Origin: Oscillospiraceae bacterium
Lineage (GTDB): Bacteria; Bacillota; Clostridia; Oscillospirales; Oscillospiraceae
Reading direction: 5' to 3'
Assembly (NCBI GenBank): GCA_020025345.1
Contig: JAHHSH010000025.1
Span: 1 to 23,909, forward strand
Length of the DNA: 23,909 nucleotides
How positions within the stretch are numbered: position 1 is the stretch's first letter; each line of letters opens with the position of its first letter. Made by a program: the position numbers and the translations under genes. Of this stretch, positions 10,101-22,100 are shown piece after piece. The notes under the pieces are model-generated. The model ran no database searches. It saw only the letters and a program-made list of their open reading frames with translations, and was not told where the DNA came from.

Positions 10101-13100
10101 CCACGATCTCTTTCTTGGATGCCAACGGAAGACAGGGCTTTGCCTTGACAGCGGCACCGATGATTGGTTATCCCGAGAATCTTCCGCAGGATGCAAAGAG
10201 AGCGGATGTGAAGATTGAGTACTGGTGCAATGACCAGTGGCAAGAGGCCCCGGCAGGCGCTACGGAGGAATTCTTCCGTTCGGCGCAGAAGATCCGCTGG
10301 ACCTATGACCGTGTCAACGCGCACAGCATAGACGGCAGCGACCCTGTGTTTGCAGATGTGGATCTGATCGGTGTGGGCCTTTATGTGGACACCCGAGAGG
10401 ATAGCTCTACATCGGCTATGTCCGAGACGTTCTATTTCCAGGGAACAGCGGAAGTGGATCACATTCACCACCATGTGGAGGATAAGACCATCGCCGGCGG
10501 CCAGCAGGCTGTGATGGATCGGACAGTGACCATGGTCGGTACATCTACCTATGGCCAGACCATTTACCGTGAAAACCCGGAGGTGGAGTTTTACACCCAG
10601 GTCTTTGATACGGCAGAGCAGGCAGAGGCGGCACAGCTCAATCGAGATGCTGTCCAGAAGCATGGCTATCGTCCCGGTGAGACCATGTGGCAGAAGATCA
10701 CTCTGCACAACAAGCACATGGTGAATAGCTACGGCAATCAGACCGCAGATCAGGGCGTAGTTCTCAACCCGGTATTCTATGATAAGCTACCGGAGTATCT
10801 GACCTCGAAAGACTTGGATGTCGGTCATTTCCATGTGGTTTGGAAGGATAAGGAGGGTAACCTCAAGACGGATGCGCCTGCCTTGCAGGTGGTGGATACC
10901 CGTACGATGCAGGAACGCGACTATGGCGGTTGGATGACCTATCCAAAGACACAGGAACGCTCTCTTAATTCCGGAAAGCCGTTTGATGATCTGACACCCA
11001 GTGCGGAGAACAGCAAAGAGATCAACTTTACGGTCTATGAGCTGCGCTTTGCAAAGCAGAATGGGAAGGATGTACGGGTTGAGGTAGGCGATACCATTGA
11101 AATCTGGTACGCTGTTACCGCGAGAAACGACAATCTGCCTATGGTCTATGTGGACGAGGACAGAGATCTTACGACCGTCAACGATCAGCACCCAGCCTAC
11201 TTCCCCAGAATGGGTGAGTATTACTTCCACTACAGCAGTTATGCGACTCCGCTGGTGCCCAGTCTGAGCTACAGGAATGGACAGAACAAGGTGGAGAATG
11301 CACAGATCCAGATGGATCTGGACTATCTGCTCCACGATGTCGGCTTCTCTGCAGACAAGAGTGAACAGGTGGATCGCTGGGAGTTCCTCAATGGCAGCCA
11401 TACGCTGATTCCGGGTTACAACAGAAGCGGCGCTAATGATGGAAAGGGCGATAATGGAGTCTTCTTTGATGAGGACATCAGCGAGGCAAAAGACCATCAG
11501 TATGTTGTCTACCGGGGCAGCCGATCCCTGAGCAGTAAAGAAGACCGGAATCAGCTGCCTGCGGAGCAGACACTGACAAGCCATGACTACGGATACCTCA
11601 GAGATTGGTGGAGCAAGGTTTTGGCACTCCGTACGAAGCTGGCTCAGCCCTGGGATGGCGAAAAGGCCGAGCAGACACCGATTCTCTGGAGCCAGACGCG
11701 GCAGCACCTGCAAAAGGCGTGGCTGCTGGCAGGCAGTGAAATGACCTCCCTTTCCGGAAACAGACAGTATGAGGTGACCAAGGGCGACGGATATACCGAG
11801 GATACAGGTGCAAATCCCGCCTACAACACGGGAACCTATTATGAGTGGCTGCGGAAGATCACGGATGACAACTATGTAACGGCTCTGGAGTACAGTGAAG
11901 ATTTCAATATCACGCTGCACGCCGTCAACTACGGTGACTGGGGGCTGGATGGTGTGGAGTTTATCTACACCATGCCTTACGGTGTGGAACCGCAGGTGAA
12001 GGAGCAGAACTACGGTATCACCGCACAGTTGCTGACGAAGGTTAATGGCCCCGGCGACGAGAGCTATGCCAATGTACCGGATATCTCGGTGGAAGTGCTG
12101 CAAAGCCCGGAAACGGGGAGCAAGGGTTATCCGGCCCCCAATCAGCCGCAGGATCCCCAGTGGACGGAGCGGACAGAAGTGGATGCGGCACACTACGATG
12201 CGGATAAGGCTGTGCCGTGGGTCTTTAAGATTACGGTTAGAAGCCCTCTGCAGAAGTGGTTCAACCGTGGCACGGAGGCTGGATACAAGCTCAAGGTACA
12301 GCTCCCGGCTCATGTGTTCCTCACCAATGAAAATGAGTTCTGGTATGATCGGGTGATTGCAAGACCGTATGCAGCGCCCGACAGCACGAATCACTATTAC
12401 TACCAGATCTTTGACATGGATCACTGGGAGGGTGAGACCCGGACAAGGATGCACCACAATCAGGTGTACGGCATGGACTATCTGTGGAACTACGGATGGT
12501 ACAGCTCCGGGCTGCACTATTCGTTCGCATCGCCCAATACCCCGTACATCAACGGCTATAACATCCAAAATAACGAAGTGCAGCGTGGAGATGCGGATAC
12601 AGCGGGAACCGTGACCAATAACGGATATACCCGCTATGCGGAGGCAGCTAAGCTGGATCTGTATGCGCAGACCGGTACCCGCGCCGTCATGCGTAAGCCC
12701 TTCGTACGCCTGTGGGCTACGGTGGGTGATGATCTGACCGGCGCAACACAGAAGCAGTACTATACCGATACCGAGGGACAGGTTAACAACATCAATATCC
12801 ATGTGGAGAACAAATATTGGTGGGATCAGTATGCTGCCAATGGAGAGAGCCGTCGTGGTTACGAGAAGTATCGGCACAACTACGAGGTGGACGGTGGCTC
12901 CAGAGGCACGTTGATTCTGCCTGTGATTACCAATGTGCTGCCGCTGGGTATTATTCCTGTGGCAACAGATGGTACGCCCTTCTCCGTGGATAATGCGGAC
13001 AACGCAAAAAAGACACTGGATTGGACGCTTTATGAAAGAGATGTTCATCCCGATGCAGATGTGAGAAACATTGTGAAGGCCTCGGCTGCGGAAACGGCCA

Positions 13101-16100
13101 AGTATACAGTGCAGGTCACCTATGAGCAGATTCCCTGCTATGACGGGGATAAGCAGATGGAGCGCACCGAGGGCAGATATGTGGTTCGCTTTACACCGGT
13201 GGCAGAGGTTGGTGTGGATGTAGCACAAGAGGCTCGTCTGGAGTCCCAGGAGGCGGCAATCTTCTCGTTCAAGACGCTGACAGAGCGTGTCCCCAGAATG
13301 GATACCGATCGGCGCGGCGTACAGGAAGATCTCCACATGAACTATCAGGACAACCGTACGTATCTCGGCAGTAAGCTGCCCGGTTTCAAGTATGTGGTGG
13401 ATCAGGATATTCAGGGGAATAACCCCTACCATGTGGGCTCTTACGGACATTCGGAGTACGGCGCTGCCTATGACAACCGACTGGATTCGGTGCGGCATTG
13501 GTATTCCAACTATGGCTATATCGGAAATCTGCCGGACGACAGACTAAGCCACGCTTACGAAAGCAGTACGCCGTTGATCGGCAGCCTGCGGAAGTATCTG
13601 GAGACAGATACGCAGAACGTGGAGGATTACTGTGCCGCCAACGGCAAGGAGGATCTCAACTACGAGGCGCGTCTGCCGGATGAATTGAAGGACTTCGACC
13701 GCAGCGGCAGCTTTACCCATGTGGAGGCTGCAACGGGACAGACCTTTGATGACTGCGGCGTGATGAACACGCTGAAGATCCGCACCGCCGTACCGCGCTT
13801 CTCGGTGGAGGCCTTTGCCGGCCCGACCAAGGAAGCTGCAGGCGAGGGCGAGCAGAAGCAGACGTTCCAGTACGGAGACGATATTTGGTACAGCGCGAAA
13901 ATTTATAATAGTCCCAGCAGCGAGAATACGTTCCGCGAAACCGGATCGCTGCATCACGCTAAGCTGGTGGTCTCTTTCCATCTGCCTGACTCTGTCAGCT
14001 ACAGTGGTACGGCAGGCTGGAACGTAGAGAACAACGACAAGGATCCGTATAATAACCCCGGTGACTACTATGTGGAGTTCACCAATCCTGCCACCGGCGA
14101 GACGCTGTGCCTGACGGAGCAGCAGATGCGTGAGCAGGGATGGGGCGTGGAGGTCATTGCCGATACCGGCGCACCGTGGGATGCTGACACGCAGCAGCAT
14201 CCGGGACAGATCGTGACCTTCGAGATCACGACACCGAAGACGGCTGGCTTCACAGACTACAACTCCTATGTGAAGGGCGAAAAACCGGCGGGCTATTTCC
14301 CCAGTGGTTCGGTGATGAACTTCAAGATCCGTACCCGCGTGGATAATCTGCCTCATATGAGCGGCTTGGCCGATCCGAATGGCACAGAAGTGTGGAGCTC
14401 GGAAGAGAACCGTGCCGATGTGTTCATGACGATCCACGACAGTGACGGACAATATGCTCTGCGGGAGAACGGCACCTTTATTAACCGGGATCAGCAGGAC
14501 GTGGAGACACCTCCGGAAGGAAACTACAACGGCTTTAAGGTTGCTGCCAATGGACATCAGTTCTATGCGCAGGGGCAGAAGGCTTGCATTTGGAATGCGT
14601 ATCCTCAGATTTCTGACGAACAGGGTGAGGATGGTGCGCTCACAACGGATCACACCGCAGATGGACAATACGATACGCACCATGTGAAAGCAACCAGCGG
14701 AGAGAGTATGTTCATCAAGCCGGCAGGCATTGTGCGTCTGGATACCGGCAAGCTGCGCCCGCAGGTCAATGACCCCGATTCGGAACAGGCCATCACAGAT
14801 GACCCCCATGTCAGAAGCTCCTATGAGATGCCGATCCGTTTGGATGAGGCGGTAAACAAGACCAGCAACGTCAATACCTTTGTGGTGAACTACAATGTTC
14901 CCTACTTCGGTACGGATATGGGTACACCGAATCCGGCAGTACCCAGTGAAGACGGACGTCTGGAGCAGACCGTCAGAGAGATCCGAACCGGTACATGGGA
15001 GGTTCCGGAGGGACTGGATGCGGAAAGAGAAGCGATTCTTCGAAACCATCTGAAGGTTCACGTGTATATTCTCACGTTGGAGGATCCTGCTGCGGAGAAT
15101 GGCACCTACTATTACCCCGGTCCCGCAGATTACCAAAGTGCCGCTTCTGACATGAACGGCTGGCGCAGCCTTGGCAACGAGGGTGGCTACGGTCTGACAG
15201 ACAATGTGACACTCAGTGTTCCGCAGGAATACATGAAGCACGTCTATCAGATCCGCTGGGTCATCAAGGCAGAGCCCTTTACTGATGGTGGCTTCAGTTA
15301 CAATGAGGAGCAGGCGCCCATCTACTATCCTGTACCGGTTGGGTTCCGTCTGGACGTGGACGCAGATCCTACGTTGGATGGTAAGCAGGAGATGGATGAT
15401 TGGGATCCTAATCGCTTGAATAAGGACGAACCGTCCCAGAGCGTAAAGGAGCATTCGGCGTACGTGCTGCTGCAGACATCCAAGATGGATATTGCCGGTA
15501 TGTATCGCCATACCAATCATTTCGCTACTCTACACCCCAAGTATGACGACCAGAAGCATGCGGTAGTTTCCGCCCGGGCCAGAGCCGGTTTCTATGTGGA
15601 CCCGGAGCTGCCTACGGTGGATCTGACCATTAAGACGCACTACTTCTCCGGCAACTATACCAACGGTTACGAGTGGAAGCCGTCTACAAACGTGGCACCC
15701 GGTACCAGTAAGATGCTGAAGTACCAGGTGAACTACAGAAATATCAGTCAGGCCATGGATCCGGGCGTTTTGGAAGATAATGTGACCGAACCTCTGGTGG
15801 CTGTGGCACTGCCGTATGTGTCTGTACTGACGGAAGAGAATTTCGAGTATATTCCCTATCGCGATTTGAATGCACAGGATGCAAAGAATGAGGACTACTA
15901 TATTGGTAATAACTACGGTGCCAGTGAGGACGAGGCCTACAGGGTCAAAGAGAATCTGGATGAGAAAAAGCCGCTTTGGACCTGGTATATCATCGACGAG
16001 GACGGAAATAAACTCCCGGCAGAGGATGTAGAGGCCTTTATTAGCTTTACCGGAAAGCCGAAATTCATCAGAAAGCCCATTGACGATACGACGAATATCC

Positions 16101-19100
16101 GCACCATCGTCAACTTCCCCTTTAAAGGAAAGTTGGCACCGGGGCAGCAGATTGTCGTGGAATTGATGGCACCCTTTGAAGAAGCAGAGGGTAATGCAGT
16201 TCCCACAGATATGCTGCAGTGCAAGGCGCATGGCTTCAAGGTGGGTAACTTCGATCCCTATATCAAGGGCGGCGGCGCCTACGACAATCTGAATTACGAG
16301 TTTGACGCTTACGATGTCAACGACAACGGCTCGCAGAAGGATATGTGTATTACCCGCCAGACCAGTGCACTGATCTTCCAGACGGTGGAGAGTATCGTGC
16401 AGCGTAAGATGGCCACTACAGAGCTGGAGAGTAATGTGACCGGCCGCGCAGTCCCTGTACCGGAAGGTAAGAATTACGAGTACAGTATCTCGATGGTCAA
16501 TAAGAGCGGCAGAACATCCTACAACAAGTTGGTGCTTTACGATGTACTGCCCTATGTCAACGATGTAGAGATCAAGAATCTGGATACCAATACACAGCAG
16601 CCGATCCCGCGTAAATCTCAGTGGAGAGGCTGGATCATTCCCGAGAGCCTGCAGGTCATGGCCTATGAGCATACCGACGGTACCACCGCGGAAAAGCCCT
16701 TGGATCCTTCGCAGTATGAGATCTGGGTAGGCCCTCTGGCCAAGACGGGCAACGGTAAGTTTGAAGTGCGTTCGCTGGATATCCTGCCTAAGCAGGAACC
16801 GCTGGCGTTGCAGGACACCTACGACAATATGCGCAGCGATGCACAGAAAGCCAGATATGGTCTGGTGCGTCTCAAAGAAGTGCTGAAGATGCCGGATGGC
16901 CCTGAAAAGGATGCAGTAATCAAGGGTATTGGCGCTGTTTGGCTGGAAGTGGATCCGAACTATATGATCACGTCCAACTCGCGTCTTCGTTTGGATTTCC
17001 AGATGCATGAGCCTTTGAATCTGCCGGTATATCTGGGCAATGTGACGGCGGAAGACCTGAATGAGTACAACGAAATCGTGAAGGAGTATTCCGCATGGAA
17101 TACCTTCGTGTCTCGCTGCCACGCAAGTATTCTGGAAAATGCCAGAGTCGGCGTCTATCCCAATGCCCCCTCGGGCAGAGGCTACATCGGCAGCTATGTC
17201 TGGGAGGATGCGGATCACAGCGGCGTACCGGACAGCGGCGAGGGTACCTACGGCATCGAGGAAAAGACCGGACGTATTCACTTGCAGGAAAAGACCACAG
17301 ATTTGGACTTTGACGGCATGCTGGATGATCCCGGTATTAACGGTGTTGTGGTACAGCTGCTCAGCCCCAATGGTTACCCGGTGAACCGGGAGGGCCAGAC
17401 CATCACTAAGGTGGACGAGGACTATGTACTGGCAGATCCGGAAACCGGTAAGCCGCTTCTGGTTGCCAACCCGGACGGCTTGGAGGTCTATCAGAAATCC
17501 AAGTTCGGCGGCCCAGTGGAATATGTGACGGAGAGCGATTACTACGGGAAAGAGGGATATTACATCCTCTCCAACCTCAAGCCCGGCGACTATCGCCTGC
17601 GCTTTGTGCTCCCGGAGAACTACAGTCAGTATTCCGTAACGACACGCCAGCTGGGTGCGGATCAGGCGACAGGCGTCACGGTGTTCCGTGACGGTGCGCC
17701 GATCTACGGCAACGCCAGTGTGCCTGCCGGAAATCCTGTTCCTGCGGATCGTCTGACAGTGCTGACAGATGTGATTTCTGTGGAAGCTGTCAATGAGTTG
17801 GATCTGCGGGCATACGATCAGAAAGTGACTGCGTATAACGTGGGTGTCGGCCGTGCCTATCCCTATGGCGGCACCGTCTGGTTGGATGAGACCGATGTGA
17901 ACGGCAGCATCAAGAGCGATGGTAAGCTGGATGCAGGCGAGCAGACGCTCTCCGATATCAAGGTGTCTATCTATGATATGGAGGATCTGACAACGCCTTG
18001 CCTGGATGCCGATGGCAATCCTGCTGTCTACACGACACAGGCTGACGGCGATTACCTCTTCCGCCTCAAGCCCGGACGCAAGTATCTGGTGCGGACGGAG
18101 GATACGACGGCGGATCGCCTGATCAAGCCGACACCGTGGACATTTACCAACGATCCCACGCAGGCAGATCAGGATAACGACCTGTCCGCCGTTGCAGGGA
18201 AGCATGAGACAAAGACCTTCATGGTGACCATGCCGGTTGATGGAAGCGGAAAACCCGTATTGGGCGAGGACGGTCAGTCCTTTGCCGCCAATACCAATAT
18301 CGATCTGGGCTACATCACTGCCGGCAGAGGCTTTTTGGGTAAGTTCGTCTGGGATGATCTCAATTATGACGGAATCATGGACGCCAACGAGCCCGGTATC
18401 CCCGGCGTTACCTTGACGCTGGAGGGGTACTATCTGGACAAAAACGGTGATTGGCAGCTCTTTGAAACGAGAGATCTGCAGACCAACGAAGCGGGCGCTT
18501 ACGTCTTTGAAAACGTGATGAGCTACCACGATGTGGATGGAACGAAGTGCCTGACCGGCTATCGTCTGAAGATCGATCCGGCGAAGAATGTGGATCACTA
18601 TAAGACGTACGCCATTACCCACTATCTGGCGGGCAAGGGTGTTAAGGACAGCGATCTGATCTCCGATCCCAAGAGCGAAAATCAGTATTACCTCAGCAAT
18701 GATTACATCATCATTGCCGAAGATGCTGCCGAGGGTACCGACATCCAGTACCTCAGAAGTTACGGCGGTAAGGACTACGACATCAGCGATGCCAAGATTA
18801 TTCTGGACTACGATGCCGGATTCGCAAAATACGAATACGGTCAGGTAGACGGTATGATCTGGAGCGATGATGGCGCAGACGAAAATCGCTACAACGGTAT
18901 CTGGGATGCGGATGAAAAGGGACTTGCCGATGTGACGGTCTATCTGGAGCAGTACTACCGTGATGCTGACGGCAACTATCAAAAGGTGCACGACGGCGTT
19001 GCAGCAGATGGTACCATCCATGAGGCATTCATGAAGACCCAGACGGACAGCGAGGGTAAGTATCACTTTGAAATGGTTCCCCTCTTTGTGGAGATCGGCG

Positions 19101-22100
19101 GCGTGAAGATGTTGAGCTACTACCGCATCCGTGCGGAAGTGCCCAGCCAGAGCTATGCCGTGACCCGCTATCAGCAGACGGGGGCAGAGGGACAGATCAA
19201 CAGCGACTGGATTACAAATCAGTACGATGCTGCTTCTGAAAATTACCTGACAGCGCCGAAGGAGGACTACTTCCTGCTGGCAAAGCCTGCCGGAGATCTG
19301 CAAAATGGTCCCTATACGCTGTCTCACGGAAAGAAAGCTTATGACATCGTTCATAAGCAGGGCGATGTGACTGGCTATGACGGCGGTCTGCTGCCCTTTG
19401 TACCTGCCAAGCTGGAGGGCGTCCTCTGGATGGATACGAATTATAATGGTATCCGGGATGGTGGAGAAACGGGCTATGCTAACCAGACGGTTCAGTTGGA
19501 GCGCTACTACTATGGCGAGGACGGCTGGACAAAGGATAGCAGCTTTGCAACCTCCGCACAAACCAATGGCGATGGCGCTTACAAATTCGAAGGACTTACT
19601 ACCTATGCGGTGGTGGACGGCAGATACTATCTGGCCGGCTATCGTCTGCATTTGGAGAGCCTGCCGGAGAATTTGGCTGTGACTCGCTACATGCAGGGTG
19701 ATGACCAGTCAGTGGACAGTGACCTGCTGGCAGAGAATCTGGCGCTGGTTCGTGCAGATGAATATCTGATTCTTGCCAAGGAGGCCGTGGCTAACACCAC
19801 AGGCGGTGCATATAACTACACGGTGCGTGAAGTGAATGACACCTATCATCCCAACAAGAAGTACGATCTGCTGACGCCGCAGGATGTGTCCGGACAGGAC
19901 GGCGGAGTGCTGCCCTTTGTACCTGCCAAGCTGGAGGGTGTCCTCTGGATGGATACGAATTATGACGGTATCCGAAATGACGGGGAAGCGGGCTACGCCA
20001 AGCAGACGGTTCAGCTGGAACGTTACTACTATAGTAATAACAGCTGGGTGAAAGATAACAACTTTACGGCATCTGTAAAGACCAGCACAGAGGGCATTTA
20101 CAAATTCGAAGGACTTACTACCTATGCGGTGGTGGACGGCAGATACTATCTGGCCGGCTATCGTCTGCATTTGGAGAGCCTGCCGGAGAATTTGGCTGTG
20201 ACTCGCTACATGCAGGGTGATGACCAGTCAGTGGACAGTGACCTGCTGGCAGAGAATCTGGCGCTGGTTCGTGCAGATGAATATCTGATTCTTGCCAAGG
20301 AGGCCGTGGCTAACACCACAGGCGGTGCATATAACTACACGGTGCGTGAAGTGAATGACACCTATCATCCCAACAAGAAGTACGATCTGCTGACGCCGCA
20401 GGATGTGTCCGGACAGGACGGCGGCGTGGTGGAACTGCCCAAGGATACTATCACCGGCCGTATCTGGGAGGATACGGACTACAATGGTCTGCAGGATGCT
20501 GATGAGCAGGGTATCGCAGGGCAGGAGATTCTGCTGGAGCGCTACTATTATCAAAATGGTCAGTGGACGAAGGATGCGGACTTCGCAAAGTCGGTCTTTA
20601 CTGATGAAAAGGGTATCTACACCTTTAATGATTTGACCACCCATGTGATGGTCAATGGTAAGGCGTATCTGGGCAGCTACAAGCTGCATCTGGCGGGTAT
20701 GCCGGAAATCTACGGTGCTACCCTCTGCCGTGTGGGCAGTGATCCTGTGGTGGACAGTGATCTGGACGGCCACGATCTCAGCTTGCAGCGGAACAAGGAG
20801 TATCTGATCCTTGCCGATGTGGCAGTACCTAATGAGGATGGTACTAGCTATCCCTTCACGGCGGTGGAGGTAGACGGAACCGTCTACGATATGCTCACCT
20901 CCGAGACCATTCGTCATAACGATGGCGGTCTGGTACCTGCCAATAAGGGCAAGGTGGAAGGCGTGATCTGGAATGATGCCGACTATGACGGTATTCGCCA
21001 GAAGAATGAGCCGGGTGTTCCCAACATTCCGGTGACGCTGGAGTGCTGGTATTTCGATGCTGCGGCGAAGGAGTGGAAAGCATATCCCGACTTCAACGAG
21101 GTTACGGTTTCCACGGATGAAAATGGTGTCTATACCTTTAACGATCTGCGAAGTTACGCACCCATTGATGGTGAAAATCGCATTTTGGGCTATCGAGTAA
21201 AGGTGGATGCTGTACCGGAGGAATACGGCATTACCTACTACCGTGCAGGCGGGAATCGCAATGTCGACAGCGATTTGCAGGAGCAGACCCTTTCCCTTGT
21301 ACGGGAGAATGAGTATCTGATCCTTGTTAATGAAGCAACCGACAGCAACTATTCCGGTAATGTTACGATCCAGAATGCCGACGGTCAGGATATCACCTAT
21401 GATGTGACTTCTGTGAAGACTGCGGCAAGCGGCCAGGACGGTGGTTTGGTGGCATTCCCCAAGGCCAGTATTACCGGCCGCATCTGGGAGGACGCCAACT
21501 ACAACGGTGTTCAGAATGACGGCGAGTCGGGTATCGCCAACGTAACAGTGGCACTGAAGAGCTACTATTACGATAACGGTATCTGGCACGACGCGGATGG
21601 CTTCAGCTTCCCGGCTATCACGGTAACGGATGAAAATGGTGTTTATACCTTCACTGACCTCCCGACTTATGTGGAGATTGACGGTGTGAAATACCTTGCC
21701 GGTTACCGTATGGCAGTGGATGAAGAAACCGTACCTGCGGATTACGGTATCACTTACTACCGAGTGGGTGAGGACGAGAGCATCGACAGCGATCTGCGCT
21801 ATGAGGACTACACGCTGCTGCGCCCCGAGGAGTATGTGATCTTGGCGGGTGAGACTTCTGCGCAAGCACCCAGCAAGAATTACACCATGGTGGATGTGAC
21901 AGACAAGTTCCATGACGCTGTGATTTTCGATTTCCTGACAGCGAAAGGCCATAGCGGCCAGGATGGCGGTCTGGTGGCCTTCCCGAAGGCCAGCATTACC
22001 GGCCGGATCTGGGAGGATGCCAACTACAACGGTGTTCAGGACAAGGGCGAACTGGGTATGACGGGCGTTTCTGTACAGCTCCGGCAGTTCTACTTCGCTG

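Noticed and set aside
10453..10478. His-rich HIHHH stretch as a metal-binding site
   Set aside because: It is a single short run with no partner motif visible, and it is not repeated in other modules, so function cannot be supported.
6320..19651. Very long open frames on the minus strand opposite the giant gene (for example 6320-10717, 10787-13498 and 15530-19651)
   Set aside because: They are antisense shadows. Stop codons in this frame need TTA, CTA or TCA in sense register, and those codons are rare in the giant gene. The translations are Ile/Val/His/Arg-rich, resemble no protein family, lack ribosome-binding sites, and repeat only because the sense repeats do.
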